From assembly GCA_947375135.1 (NCBI GenBank), contig CANCER010000036.1, forward strand, positions 1 to 34,802: a stretch of 34,802 nt of DNA, in the 5' to 3' direction. A program made the translations under genes and the position numbers. The notes beneath the pieces were generated by a model, which worked only from the letters and a program-made list of their open reading frames with translations, ran no database searches and was not told the DNA's origin. The DNA is from Comamonadaceae bacterium (GTDB lineage Bacteria > Pseudomonadota > Gammaproteobacteria > Burkholderiales > Burkholderiaceae_C). This document shows positions 23,206-32,382 of the stretch, in pieces (the stretch's first letter is position 1; every line of letters starts with the position of its first letter).

Positions 23206-24117
23206 ATGGCCCTCGACACGATAGAAATCCGCTTGCTGCAGGTGTTTGACGCGATCTACAAGACGCGCAGCGTGACCGAGGCCGCCGTCAGCCTGGACCT
23301 GGGGCAACCGGCCGTGAGCGTGGCCCTGGCCAAGCTGCGCCACCACTTTGGTGACCCGCTGTTTGTGCGCACCTCCGGTGGCATGGAGCCCACGCCCTTT
23401 GGCGACGGTCTGGTGCGCCCGGTGCGGGGCGTGCTCGAAGCGCTGGAGGTGGTGATGGGCCAGCAGAACCACTTCGACCCGGCCACCTCCCAACGCCTGT
23501 TTCGCATCTGCATGACCGATATCAGCCAACTGGTGCTGCTGCCCCGCTTGTGGGAAAAGCTGCGGGTGTCAGCGCCCGGCATTCGGATCGATGTGCTGCC
23601 GCTCTCCAGCGACATCGCGCGCCTGCTGGAAAGTGGCGAGGCCGATCTGGCCCTGGGCCTGGTGCCGCAGCTGGAAGCCGGCTTCTACCAGAACGTGCTG
23701 TTCTCGCAAAAGTTCGCTTGCATGGTCAGCGCTGCCCACCCGCGCATCCAGACGGAGTTGCGGCTGGAGCAGTTTGCCAGCGAGAACCATGCGGTGGTCA
23801 GCTCGTCGGGCGCGGCGCCGCAGATGCTGGAGCAGGAGATTGAGCGCTTTGGACTCAAGCGCAAGATATCGCTCAACATCCCCAACTTCATTGGCGCGGC
23901 GCTGGTGGTGGAGCACACCGATTTGATACTCACCATCCCCGAGCGCCTGGCCGATGTGCTGCAGGGGCGCGCGGCGGTGCGCATCTTCCCCGTGCCCTTC
24001 CAGTTGCCGCAGTACGATGTCAAGCAGCACTGGCACGAGCGCTTCCACAACGACCCCGGCTCGCAGTGGCTGCGCCGGGTAATTGCCGAACTGATGACCT
24101 TACCTCCCAAACCCTGA
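23206..24117 (+). CDS. LysR-family regulator of the gentisate operon (NahR/NagR-like)
   Basis: A 303-aa LTTR. The N-terminal winged HTH (residues 5-62; TRSVTEAAVSLDLGQPAVSVALAKLRHHF) is followed by DPLFVRTSGGMEPTPFG, the string typical of the NahR/NagR/DntR aromatic-acid branch. The C-terminal two-lobed effector domain is complete. It is divergent from the gentisate dioxygenase gene with a palindromic operator between them, so it probably activates that operon in response to an aromatic acid. No strong Shine-Dalgarno precedes ATG 23206. Confidence 0.9.
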   Translation: MALDTIEIRLLQVFDAIYKTRSVTEAAVSLDLGQPAVSVALAKLRHHFGDPLFVRTSGGMEPTPFGDGLVRPVRGVLEALEVVMGQQNHFDPATSQRLFRICMTDISQLVLLPRLWEKLRVSAPGIRIDVLPLSSDIARLLESGEADLALGLVPQLEAGFYQNVLFSQKFACMVSAAHPRIQTELRLEQFASENHAVVSSSGAAPQMLEQEIERFGLKRKISLNIPNFIGAALVVEHTDLILTIPERLADVLQGRAAVRIFPVPFQLPQYDVKQHWHERFHNDPGSQWLRRVIAELMTLPPKP

Positions 24118-24127
24118 ATCGAACCCT

Positions 24128-24757
24128 ATGAATCTGCATACCTGGTGGCTGTTTGTGGCCATGGCCTTTGTGGTGTCGGCCACACCCGGCCCCAACATGC
24201 TGCTGGTGATGAGCCACAGCGCGCGCTTTGGCTGGCGCTCTGCGATTGCCACCATGTGCGGCTGCATGACCGCGCTGCTGGCCATGATGTGCATCTCGGC
24301 CGCCGGCATGGGCGCCTTGTTGCAGGCCTTTCCCACCGTGTTCGATGCCATGCGCCTGGCCGGTGCCGCCTACCTGGCTTATCTGGGCGTGCAGGGCTGG
24401 CGCACCCAGGTGGCCGATGCGGTGGATGGGGCGGCACAGGCGGCGCGTGAAACGGCAGAGCCCCAGCACCTGTACCGCCAGGGCCTGCTGGTTGCGGCCA
24501 GCAACCCCAAAGCCATCCTGTTCGCCGCCGCCTTCTTTCCCCAGTTTTTGGACCCTTCTGCAGCCAAGCTGCCGCAGTTCTCCATCCTGCTGGCCACCTT
24601 TGCCGTGATCGAGGTGAGCTGGTACCTGGTCTATGCGCTGAGCGGCCACAAGCTGTCGCATTACCTGCGCCAGGCCCGTGTCATGCGCGTGTTCAACCGC
24701 GTCACCGGCGGCGTGTTTATCGGCTTTGCAGCGCTGATGGCGACCGTGCGGGAATAG
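24128..24757 (+). CDS. LysE/RhtB-family exporter
   Basis: A 209-aa inner-membrane protein with about six membrane segments and the RhtB landmarks ATPGPNMLLVMSHSARFGWR near residue 20 and GLLVAASNPKAILFAAAFFP near 120. Such proteins export amino acids or similar small compounds. It starts 10 bp after the LysR stop on the same strand, so the two are probably cotranscribed. The substrate cannot be told from sequence; efflux of an aromatic or amino acid is possible. Confidence 0.88.
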   Translation: MNLHTWWLFVAMAFVVSATPGPNMLLVMSHSARFGWRSAIATMCGCMTALLAMMCISAAGMGALLQAFPTVFDAMRLAGAAYLAYLGVQGWRTQVADAVDGAAQAARETAEPQHLYRQGLLVAASNPKAILFAAAFFPQFLDPSAAKLPQFSILLATFAVIEVSWYLVYALSGHKLSHYLRQARVMRVFNRVTGGVFIGFAALMATVRE

Positions 24758-24781
24758 GTGCGGCCACCAGGCTGCGGCTGA

Positions 24782-25819
24782 TCAAGCCCTCACAGGCGGC
24801 TTGGCCCGGTACTGGCCCTGCATCGCCAGCATCCAACCCGGATATTCCGGTGGCAGTTTGCTCACGTCCTCCAATGTCTGCAGGTCTTCTGCCGTCAACG
24901 CCAGGCCCGAGGCGCCCAGGTTGTCCGCGAGTTGTGCAGGCGTCCTGGCACCCACGATGACGGTGCTCACCTGCGGGCGGCTCAGCAGCCACGCCAAGGC
25001 GACCTGCGCCACGGTGGCCTGATGGCGTTGGGCGATGGGGCGCATCGCATCCACCACCGCGAAGGCGCGCGCCTTGTCTACGACCGGAAAATCGAAGCTG
25101 GCGCGCCTTGCGCCTTCGGGGCTGGCACCCTCCGGCGAAAACTTGCCACTGAGCAGGCCGCCGGCCAGCGGGCTCCAGACCATCAGACCCAGCTGCTGGT
25201 CTTGAATGAGTGGCAGCACTTCGCGCTCCAAGTCCCGGCCTGCCACGGTGTAGTAGGCCTGCACGCTCTCAAAGCGCGCCCAGTGGTTTTTCTCTGAAAT
25301 GGCCAGGCCTTTCATGATGTGCCACGCCGCCATATTGCACAAACCCACATGGCGCACTTTGCCGGAGCGCACCATGTCGTTGAGTGTGGACAAGACTTCT
25401 TCCAGGGGGGTGACGGGGTCGTAGCCATGCAGTTGGTAGAGGTCGATGTGGTCCAGCTGCAGGCGCTTGAGGCTGGCATCCAGCGCGTTCATCAGGTGGT
25501 AGCGGGACTGTCCGCGGCCGTTGATTTGGGTCTCGCTCATGGGCCCGAATGCCTTGGTTGCCACCACAATTTCGTCGCGGGGCAGGCCCAGGGTCTTGAT
25601 GGCGGTGCCGGTCAAGCTCTCGGACACACCCATGGAATAGACATTGGCCGTGTCGATGAAGTTCACACCGGCATCGAAGGCCTGTTTCACCAACGCCGTG
25701 GCCGCGTCCTGCCCGAGCCCGCCCATCACTTTCCAGAAACCCTGGTCACCAAAGGTCATGGTGCCCAGGCACAGCTCGGAAACGTACAGGCCGGTGCGGC
25801 CCAGTAGACGGTATTGCAT
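24782..25819 (-). CDS. Aldo/keto reductase
   Basis: A 345-aa AKR with the catalytic tetrad in place: D and Y in NFIDTANVYSMGVSE (about 45-60), K in VVATKAFGPM and H in LYQLHGYDPVTP. The C-terminal NADPH-binding region has VIVGARTPAQLADN. It is closest in type to YajO/Tas-like oxidoreductases. It lies 74 bp after the APC permease gene on the same strand, with a hairpin between them. ATG 25819 follows GAGGAC. The substrate is unknown; it may act with the nearby SDR on an alcohol or aldehyde. Confidence 0.88.
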   Translation of the reverse strand: MQYRLLGRTGLYVSELCLGTMTFGDQGFWKVMGGLGQDAATALVKQAFDAGVNFIDTANVYSMGVSESLTGTAIKTLGLPRDEIVVATKAFGPMSETQINGRGQSRYHLMNALDASLKRLQLDHIDLYQLHGYDPVTPLEEVLSTLNDMVRSGKVRHVGLCNMAAWHIMKGLAISEKNHWARFESVQAYYTVAGRDLEREVLPLIQDQQLGLMVWSPLAGGLLSGKFSPEGASPEGARRASFDFPVVDKARAFAVVDAMRPIAQRHQATVAQVALAWLLSRPQVSTVIVGARTPAQLADNLGASGLALTAEDLQTLEDVSKLPPEYPGWMLAMQGQYRAKPPVRA

Positions 25820-25846
25820 GGAAAGTCCTCAATGTTGAACGCAAAG

Positions 25847-25879
25847 CAGCAAGGCTAGCAGTTTCCTGCTGCCTTGCTG
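25847..25879. other. Intercistronic hairpin between permease and aldo/keto reductase genes
   Basis: CAGCAAGG (25847-25854) pairs with CCTTGCTG (25872-25879), with an inner AGCAG/CTGCT stem. Only a weak T-run follows on either strand, so it is a poor terminator and could serve as an mRNA processing or stability element. Confidence 0.45.
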
Positions 25880-25893
25880 TCTTCAGGCTCGCA

Positions 25894-27429
25894 TTACGGC
25901 GCCGTAGGTTCCTCGAACTCCGCTTCGATTTCTTCCATGTGCGATTGGCGCTCCACGATGCGTTTGCCAATGGGCGGGCCGGCAAAGGTCTTGCGCACGC
26001 CGAAGGCAAACCAGATCAGGTTCAGTAGCACGGCGACGGCAATCGTCACATAGGCCACTTTCTCATTGGGGGGCTGCATGCCCACATAGGCCAGCACCAG
26101 TGCGCCCAGGGTGCCGAACAGTGCGAAGGGTTTGGACCAGGCGCCCAGGGTGAAGGGGCCTTTGGTGGTCCAGCTTTTTCCCTCGGTCAGGAATCCGGCC
26201 GCGATGGGCATGGCGTAGGAGATAAACAGGAACACGGCAGAGCCTGCACTGAGCACGGTGAAGGCGTCGCCATACAGCGTGATGGAGATGGCCAGCACGG
26301 CGGTCACCCAAATGGCAGTGCCGGGGGTGCGGTGGATGTGGTGCACCTGCCTGAGCAGGCGCGAGCCGGGCAGTCCGCCGTCCCGGGCGAAGGCGTACAT
26401 CATGCGGGAGCAGGAGGTGACCGCAGCGAGGCCGCAGACGAAGTTGATGAAGAACATCAGCACCTCGATGGTGATGCGCAGCGGGGCTGGAATGGGTGCC
26501 AGGATGGCTTCGAAAAAGCCGGTGCCCATCTTCATCCCGGCGGTGATATCCGGCATGACCAACACAAAGCTGCAGACCATCACGTAGCCAAACAGCACGG
26601 ACCACAGCACGGAGCTGATGATGCCCTTGGGCACGTTGACGGCGGCATCGTGGGTTTCTTCGGCGGTGTGGGCCGAGGCATCAAAGCCGGTGATGGTGTA
26701 GGCGGTCAGCAGCAGTCCGGAGAGAAAGGCCATGACCAGCGTTTGTTGCGGCCAGGCGCTGCCTTCGGTGCCGGTGAGGTTGGTGAAGGTGAAGAGGCGG
26801 CTGAAGTCGGGCTTGACGGGCGCATAGGCAATCAGCGAGAGGACCAGCAGCACCGTCACCACAAAAATCAGGTAGCCGGACAAGTCGGTAATGCGGCTGG
26901 CAACGTGGATGAAGCGGTGGTTCAGCAAGGCCTGCAAGGAGGTGATGGCCGCCAGAAACAGGGTTTGGTGTATCCAGCCCAACGATTCGGGTGCGATGCC
27001 GAACATCGGTGCAATCAGGGTCTTGAAGAACGGGTCATAGGTGCCGAAGTTGATGGCGGCCACCACGAACACCAGGCCCAGCAGGTTGAACCAGGCCGTC
27101 AGCCAGCCCCAGCCCTTGCCGCCCAGAATGGAGCCCCAGTGGTACAAGCCGCCCGCTGTGGGGTAGGCCGATGCGATCTGCGCCATCGAGGCCGCAACCA
27201 CCATGGCAAACAGACCACCGAGTGGCCAGCCCAGCCCGATGGAGGCGCCCCCCGCAGCCGACAGGCCCATCTGAAAGGAGGTGATGCCCCCGGACAGGAT
27301 GCAGATCAGCGAGAACGAAACGGCAAAGTTGGAGAAGCGCCCCATGCGCCGTGACAGCTCTTGTGCGTAGCCCATCTCGTGGAGTAGTTTGACGTCCGGA
27401 TCCAGAGGGGTGCCAGTGGGAGTATGCAT
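25894..27429 (-). CDS. APC-superfamily amino acid/amine permease
   Basis: A 511-aa transporter with about 12 membrane segments. The N-terminus (MGYAQELSRRMGRFSNFAVSF) and the GGITSFQMGLSAAGGASIGLG, YPTAGGLYHWGSILGG and GFDASAHTAEETHDAA strings match the bacterial branch related to yeast GABA/choline permeases (ACT family). It lies 32 bp after the SDR gene and probably shares its transcript. Likely substrates are an amino acid, GABA or an amine; sequence alone does not decide. Confidence 0.88.
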   Translation of the reverse strand: MHTPTGTPLDPDVKLLHEMGYAQELSRRMGRFSNFAVSFSLICILSGGITSFQMGLSAAGGASIGLGWPLGGLFAMVVAASMAQIASAYPTAGGLYHWGSILGGKGWGWLTAWFNLLGLVFVVAAINFGTYDPFFKTLIAPMFGIAPESLGWIHQTLFLAAITSLQALLNHRFIHVASRITDLSGYLIFVVTVLLVLSLIAYAPVKPDFSRLFTFTNLTGTEGSAWPQQTLVMAFLSGLLLTAYTITGFDASAHTAEETHDAAVNVPKGIISSVLWSVLFGYVMVCSFVLVMPDITAGMKMGTGFFEAILAPIPAPLRITIEVLMFFINFVCGLAAVTSCSRMMYAFARDGGLPGSRLLRQVHHIHRTPGTAIWVTAVLAISITLYGDAFTVLSAGSAVFLFISYAMPIAAGFLTEGKSWTTKGPFTLGAWSKPFALFGTLGALVLAYVGMQPPNEKVAYVTIAVAVLLNLIWFAFGVRKTFAGPPIGKRIVERQSHMEEIEAEFEEPTAP

Positions 27430-27461
27430 GGATGAATCTTTCTACAGGGGGTTAAAGAAAA

Positions 27462-28229
27462 TTAAGCAGCGGTAAAACAGTTGTCGACAAAAAGGTGGGC
27501 GCCGTTGACGAAGCTGGCCTCGTCACTGGCCAGGAACAGCGCGGCCTTGGCCACCTCTTCGGGCTGGCACAGGCGGCCCTGTTGCACCGAGAGAGCCTCC
27601 ACGCTGGCGTCAAAGCCGTGTTCGGTCAGAGCCTTGATTTCGCGCTGGCCGTGGGGGGTGTCAATAAAGCCCGGGCATACCGCGTTGCAGCGGATGCCCC
27701 GGTCGCGGTACTCCACCGCCACGGCGCGGGCCAGCATGGCGCAGGCGCCCTTGGTCATGCAGTACAGCACTTCCAACGGGGTGGCGGCCACGGACGAAAT
27801 GGAGGCGGTGCACACAATGCTGCCTTTGCCCGCAGCCAGCATCTGCGGCAACACGGCGCGCGTCACCATGAACATACTCTTGACATTGATGTCCATGAGG
27901 CGGTCGTAGTCCTCGTCGGTGGTGTCGAGAAAGGGTTTCACAACAATGGTGCCCGCGTGGTTGAACAGCACGGAGATGGGGCCGAAATGCGCCTGTGCTG
28001 CGGCCACGGCATGGTCCACTTGCGCGCGCTGTGATACGTCGGCGTGAAAAAATGCCGCCTGCCCACCGGCTTGCAAAATCTCGGCCACCACGGCTTCACC
28101 TGCCTGCGCGTTGATGTCCATCACCGCGACGCGCGCGCCTTCTGCTGCGAACAGCCGGGAGGCTGCGCCCCCTGCGCCTGTGGCGCCCCCTGAAATAAGG
28201 GCCACCTTGCCTGCCAATCTGCCTGTCAT
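27462..28229 (-). CDS. Short-chain dehydrogenase/reductase
   Basis: A 255-aa classical SDR: cofactor motif SGGATGAGGA near residue 13, D37-type acidic residue in VAVMDINAQAGE (NAD preference), NHAG in place of the usual NNAG, catalytic S in CTASISS, Y-x3-K in YCMTK, and CPGFIDTPHG. It is the first gene of the leftward permease/aldo-keto-reductase unit and is divergent from the AraC regulator. The substrate is unknown. Confidence 0.9.
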   Translation of the reverse strand: MTGRLAGKVALISGGATGAGGAASRLFAAEGARVAVMDINAQAGEAVVAEILQAGGQAAFFHADVSQRAQVDHAVAAAQAHFGPISVLFNHAGTIVVKPFLDTTDEDYDRLMDINVKSMFMVTRAVLPQMLAAGKGSIVCTASISSVAATPLEVLYCMTKGACAMLARAVAVEYRDRGIRCNAVCPGFIDTPHGQREIKALTEHGFDASVEALSVQQGRLCQPEEVAKAALFLASDEASFVNGAHLFVDNCFTAA

Positions 28230-28342
28230 GTGAGGGTTCCTTTTTGGGTTGCGCGGATCTGCTGAGCCCAGTGTAGGAAGAGCGGGTTTTTCGAACTATC
28301 CCGAATTGGCAAAAAAATTGCTTAATTGCATGGGCCCGATTG

Positions 28343-29413
28343 ATGTGCCCTTGTCCGAATGGAGCTACCTTGCCAACCCACCTTGCCCCCAGTTCCCGGC
28401 CCGGGCACATTCAGACCTTTCAATGCCACGACCTGCACCAGCAGGCTGCCATGTTGCAGGCCTGGAACCAGTCGTACTGCCAACTGTCGGCCGGCGCCTT
28501 TGAGGGCAGCGTGACCGAGGTGGACACGGGTGCAGTCCGGGTCATTGTGGAGCGCCTCAACCGTGCGGTGCTGCAGCGCGGTGCCTTGTCGCCCGACTGC
28601 ATCGTCGTGGGCGTGCCGCTGCATTTGCACGGCTACGGGCGGCTGTGCGGCCAGCGTAGCCATGTGGACGGATTGCATATTTTTTCAGGCAGCGACGGGT
28701 TTGAGTTTCTTTCACCCGAGCGTCATTTGGTGGTGGACATCGAGTTCTATCCGCAGCGTTTCAGCAGTCCAGCTTTGCGCAAAGGCCTGGACCGCATGGC
28801 CGCGCGCCTGGGCAACCGCTCCGCCGTGCTGGATCTTCCGTCGCAGCGTATGGACGCCATGCGCCACACCTTGCGCACCCTGCTGGAGGCGGTGGCCGCG
28901 TCGCCCGACTTGTTGCGCAACGCGCCCGCGCGGGAGGCCTTCGAAAAGGCGCTGGTCTATGCCCTGTCGGATCTTTTGGAGGTGGACGTGCAGGCCGCCA
29001 GCGCACCGGACCACAGTTCGCCGCGCAGCTGGCGCCTGGTGCAGGCGGCAAGGGCGCTGACAGAGCAGGCTTCGCATGACTGCCCGCTGTCGGTTGCCGA
29101 ACTGGTGTCTGCGTTGGAGGTCAGCCGGCGCACGCTGCAATATGCGTTTCAGGAGGCGCTGGGCGTCAATCCGGCCAGCTTCCTGCGGGTGGAGCGGCTC
29201 AACCGCGTGCGCCGCGCACTCGCTGACGCGCAGTCTGTGACCGAGGCTGCGACGCGTTTCGGTTTCTGGCACTTCGGACATTTCGCAACGGACTACCGGG
29301 CCTTGTTCGGTGAGTTGCCTTCAGAGACTTTCCGGCGGCGCAAGGGTATGGCCGCGTCTGAACTGGCGCAGACAAGTGTCACTCTGCGGCCACAGGGAGA
29401 CTGGCTGAATTAG
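28343..29413 (+). CDS. AraC-family regulator, EutR-like
   Basis: A 356-aa regulator. The C-terminal part (about 240-340) has two HTH motifs, LSVAELVSALEVSRRTLQYAFQEALGVNP and a second ending FGFWHFGHFATDYRALFGELPS. The N-terminal domain (AWNQSYCQLSAGAFEGSVTE) resembles that of EutR, the ethanolamine operon activator. It diverges from the SDR gene across a 113-bp gap and probably controls the SDR-permease-AKR unit. ATG 28343 is chosen; a TTG immediately before it and later starts are possible. The similarity is recalled by pattern, so the ligand should not be assumed to be ethanolamine. Confidence 0.82.
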   Translation: MCPCPNGATLPTHLAPSSRPGHIQTFQCHDLHQQAAMLQAWNQSYCQLSAGAFEGSVTEVDTGAVRVIVERLNRAVLQRGALSPDCIVVGVPLHLHGYGRLCGQRSHVDGLHIFSGSDGFEFLSPERHLVVDIEFYPQRFSSPALRKGLDRMAARLGNRSAVLDLPSQRMDAMRHTLRTLLEAVAASPDLLRNAPAREAFEKALVYALSDLLEVDVQAASAPDHSSPRSWRLVQAARALTEQASHDCPLSVAELVSALEVSRRTLQYAFQEALGVNPASFLRVERLNRVRRALADAQSVTEAATRFGFWHFGHFATDYRALFGELPSETFRRRKGMAASELAQTSVTLRPQGDWLN

Positions 29414-29490
29414 CCCTGCGCAATCACTCCGTCTTGCGCCTATGGTTCTGTGCCTCCCCGCAAAGGTGGAATAAATCCTGCTTGGTGCAA

Positions 29491-29508
29491 TGCAGCATTT
29501 TTGCTGCA
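29491..29508 (+). other. Small hairpin just upstream of the cupin gene
   Basis: TGCAGCA (29491-29497) pairs with TGCTGCA (29502-29508), extended in part by GGTGCA and CACC. It lies directly before the AGGAG of the cupin gene and could affect its translation. Confidence 0.35.
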
Positions 29509-29525
29509 CCTACCCAGGAGTTCCC

Positions 29526-29948
29526 ATGCTTGATAAAACCGCGACCCAGTTCTCCCACATTTCTGCCACCGATACACCGTTCAAGCCCGGTGGTTTGCGC
29601 GACTTCTTTCTGTACCGCGACCTGGGCATTGCCGAAGCCACCCACGGCAAGGTGATTGCGCACCTTGTGAAGGCCAATATGGCACCGGAAACGGGCACCG
29701 GATGGCACCGGCATGAGGCGGATTTTCAGATCGTGATCATGACCAAGGGCTGGGCCAAGTTCATGTACGAGGACAAAGAGACCCTGGTGCAGGCCGGCGA
29801 TGTGGTGCACCAGCGCCCCGGCATTCGCCATTACCTGTTTGATTACTCGCCCGACATGGAGTACCTGGAGATCGTCTCACCAGCGGACTTCAAGACGGTG
29901 GATGTAGAACCGGTGTGCGCGATTCCGGCACCCGCACCCTGGAAGTAA
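29526..29948 (+). CDS. Single-domain cupin protein
   Basis: A 140-aa cupin with motif 1 in TGWHRHEADFQIVIMTKGWA and motif 2 in GDVVHQRPGIRHYLF, giving a His/Glu/His metal set. ATG 29526 follows CCCAGGAG. It is convergent with the GST gene and has no clear operon partner. No enzymatic role can be assigned; related proteins are annotated only as cupin-domain proteins. Confidence 0.8.
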   Translation: MLDKTATQFSHISATDTPFKPGGLRDFFLYRDLGIAEATHGKVIAHLVKANMAPETGTGWHRHEADFQIVIMTKGWAKFMYEDKETLVQAGDVVHQRPGIRHYLFDYSPDMEYLEIVSPADFKTVDVEPVCAIPAPAPWK

Positions 29949-29979
29949 GGGCTCTTCGCGAACCGGGGCCGGGGTCTGT

Positions 29980-30636
29980 TCAGAACTCGGCGTCCAGTTC
30001 GTCGATCTCGTCGGGTTCTGCCTTGGCTGCTGCCACCCATTCCTGCATGGCGGGCAGCGCCATGATGGTTTTTGCATAGGCCGCGCAGGCCTGGTCCAGC
30101 GGCACGTCGTAGGTCAGAAAGCGGGTGACCACTGGGGCATACATGGCATCGGCCAGGGTGGGTTGCCTGCCAAAGAGGAAGGGGCCCTGGTAGGTGGCCA
30201 GGCACTCGGTCCAGATCGCTTTCACCCGGTCTACGTCGGCCTGCGCGCGCGACCACAGCTTGAAGCCGGGGAAGTGCGCTTTGATGTTCATGGGCAGCGA
30301 GCCGCGCAGCGAAGCAAAGCCGGAGTGCATCTCGCCGCAGATGGCGCGGCAGTGGGCGCGGGCTTTGGCGTCGGCGGGCAGCAGGGCGGCTTCGGGTTTG
30401 CGCTCGTTGAGGTATTCGCCAATGGCCAGGGTGTCCCACACCTTGAGGCCCTCGTGCAGCAGCGCGGGAACCAGCATGCTGGAGGACAGCAGCAGCATTT
30501 CTGCCTTCATGGCAGGGTCGTCTGGGGAGATCACGTTTTCTGTGAATTCCAGGCCGGCCAAGCGGGCCATAAGCCAGCCGCGCAGCGCCCAGGCGCCATA
30601 GTTTTTACTGCTGATGGTTAACACTGCGGTGTGCAT
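29980..30636 (-). CDS. Glutathione S-transferase family protein
   Basis: A 218-aa GST: N-terminal thioredoxin fold ISSKNYGAWALRGWLMARLAG (Ser near residue 8 is a candidate catalytic residue), LVPALLHEGLKVWDTLAIGEYL for glutathione binding, and a helical C-domain with GRQPTLADAMYAPVVTRF. It is one of the YfcF/Gst-like bacterial proteins. ATG 30636 is preferred to upstream starts by alignment with the family. The function is unknown. Confidence 0.86.
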   Translation of the reverse strand: MHTAVLTISSKNYGAWALRGWLMARLAGLEFTENVISPDDPAMKAEMLLLSSSMLVPALLHEGLKVWDTLAIGEYLNERKPEAALLPADAKARAHCRAICGEMHSGFASLRGSLPMNIKAHFPGFKLWSRAQADVDRVKAIWTECLATYQGPFLFGRQPTLADAMYAPVVTRFLTYDVPLDQACAAYAKTIMALPAMQEWVAAAKAEPDEIDELDAEF

Positions 30637-30769
30637 GGGGCGGTTCCTCGTGGGTTGGGTGGTCCGCCATGCATCGCAAGCCTTATGCCAGACCTCCAAA
30701 CGGGCTGGCCCGCAACTTGCCTGTCTTTACCCACCAGCGCCACAAGCGTGTCACCAGTTCAGGAGTCCT

Positions 30770-31990
30770 ATGCTGTATCAGGCTTACCAGCTTCACTCGG
30801 ACGTAACTTCCCCGTTGCGCCTCATGTCCCAGATCGGAAGCTCTGTCTTCGGTTTTGGCAACGCCGATGGCGCCGTGTTGCGCAAGGTGTCTGCCGCACT
30901 GGATGTGTTTTCGCGCCTGCGCCTGACCCACAGCCGACCCGATTACGGCATTCACACTGCGGTGCAGGAAAACGAAACGGTGGCGGTGCAGGAAGAGGTC
31001 GTTTTGGACATGCCCTTCGGGCGGCTGTTGCACTTTAAAAAGGACCTGGGCGCCGCCCTGGAAAGCCAGCCCAAGGTGCTGCTGGTGGCGCCCTTGTCCG
31101 GCCACTTTGCCACCTTGCTGCGTGAGACGGTGCGCACCCTGCTGCAGGACCACGATGTGTTTATCACCGACTGGCACAACGCGCGCGATGTGCCGCTGTC
31201 CCAGGGCGGCTTCAGTCTGGACGATTACATCGACCACATGATCCGCTTCATGGAAACCATAGGCCCCGGCAGCCATGTGGTGGCCGTGTGCCAACCCTGC
31301 GTAGCTGCGCTCGCCGCCACTGCCATCATGGCCGAGGACGACAACCCCTGCCAGCCGCGCAGCCTGACCCTGATGGCCGGGCCGGTGGACTGCCGGGTCA
31401 ACCCCACGGCAGTGAACGAACTGGCCAACAGCAAGCCTATTGAATGGTTTGAAAAGAACCTGATCAGCCATGTGCCCCTGCCGCACGCCGGCTTCATGCG
31501 CCGCGTCTATCCGGGCTTTGTGCAGCTCAGCGCCTTCCTGAGCATGAACCCGGAGCGCCACAAGCAGGCCTTCAAGGATTTGTACCGGCACCTGGCCGAC
31601 GGCGAGCAGGAAAAAGCCCAGGGCATCAAGACCTTTTACGACGAGTACCTGGCGGTCAACGACCTGCCCGCAGAGTTCTATCTGGAAACCATTGTCAAGG
31701 TGTTCCAGACCTATGACCTGGCCCGGGGCGAACTGAGGTACCGCGGCCGCCTGGTCGACACAAAGGCCATACGCCGCACCGCGCTGATGACGGTGGAAGG
31801 CGAGCGTGACGATATTTGCGCCGTGGGCCAGACGGTGGCCGCGCAAGACCTGTGCAGCAACATCCGCCCCTACCTGAAGAACCACCATGTGCAGACCGGC
31901 GTGGGCCACTACGGTGTGTTCAGCGGGCGCAAATGGAACCAGCAGATTTACCCACGGGTGCGGGATGCGATTCACGCCAGCAACGGGTGA
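30770..31990 (+). CDS. phaZ: Intracellular polyhydroxybutyrate depolymerase PhaZ
   Basis: A 406-aa protein of the intracellular PHB depolymerase family (C. necator PhaZ type). The start MLYQAYQLHSDVTSPLRLM is typical. Cys174 in VVAVCQPCVAALA sits at the Cys nucleophile position used instead of the serine of lipases; MAGPVDCRVNPTAVNELA, EGERDDICAVGQT and VGHYGVFSGRKW supply the remaining acid and His. It degrades stored PHB granules in the cytoplasm. ATG 30770 has AGGAG four bases upstream. No phasin or synthase gene is nearby. Confidence 0.92.
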   Translation: MLYQAYQLHSDVTSPLRLMSQIGSSVFGFGNADGAVLRKVSAALDVFSRLRLTHSRPDYGIHTAVQENETVAVQEEVVLDMPFGRLLHFKKDLGAALESQPKVLLVAPLSGHFATLLRETVRTLLQDHDVFITDWHNARDVPLSQGGFSLDDYIDHMIRFMETIGPGSHVVAVCQPCVAALAATAIMAEDDNPCQPRSLTLMAGPVDCRVNPTAVNELANSKPIEWFEKNLISHVPLPHAGFMRRVYPGFVQLSAFLSMNPERHKQAFKDLYRHLADGEQEKAQGIKTFYDEYLAVNDLPAEFYLETIVKVFQTYDLARGELRYRGRLVDTKAIRRTALMTVEGERDDICAVGQTVAAQDLCSNIRPYLKNHHVQTGVGHYGVFSGRKWNQQIYPRVRDAIHASNG

Positions 31991-32318
31991 ATTTTGTTTG
32001 GCTGGCCTGTGTTGATCGCCTGCGGGTGGGCGAGGCTGGCGGACCAGGTATCCCTTCTCCGGCCCTGCTCGCGGGCGTCTGCTTCTGGCGGGTTTGCAGT
32101 CGCTTGTTAACGCCGTTGCTGGCGCGCGGCCTCGGCGGCAACCGCGAATGGGGGCCTGCGAAGGGACACCTGATCCACCAGCCGGGGTGGCAGGGTTTGT
32201 GGCAAGAGTGAATGCAGGGGTATGGAATTCAGCTGTGCAGCGTAATCGGCCATTAGCGTTTGCTCACCGAATGTATTTGTCGGGCCTGACTCCGGCCACT
32301 CAGTTCGCTCAGAAGCAG
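31991..32318. other. Boundary between phaZ and the integron cassette array
   Basis: No convincing gene is present. A 48-codon minus-strand ORF starts ATGGCCGATTACG at 32253 and ends at 32107, but it lacks a clear Shine-Dalgarno and resembles nothing known. The array seems to end at the attC at 32319-32382, since no further attC-like site with an R' box matching GTTACGA follows. A GC-rich inverted stretch lies near 32110-32142. Confidence 0.5.
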
Positions 32319-32382
32319 TCGTAACGTCGAAGTCAAGCCGCAACGCGCTTGCGCGTTGTCGTTCTTGGACGACCAGTTAAAT
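32319..32382 (-). repeat. attC site 4 (of the brnTA cassette), overlapping the end of brnA
   Basis: Read on the minus strand it runs from R' ATTTAAC (32382-32376) to R'' GTTACGA (32325-32319), 64 bp. The hairpin tip is CAACGCG/CGCGTTG and outer pairings include GTCG/CGAC and CAAG/CTTG with unpaired bases. R' is the exact complement of the cassette start GTTAAAT at attC 3, as expected for a cassette. The brnA stop codon lies inside the site. Confidence 0.75.

Noticed and set aside
32107..32253. A 48-codon minus-strand ORF beyond the last attC
   Set aside because: No Shine-Dalgarno, no family, and no attC with an R' box matching the preceding GTTACGA, so it is not supported as a fifth cassette.
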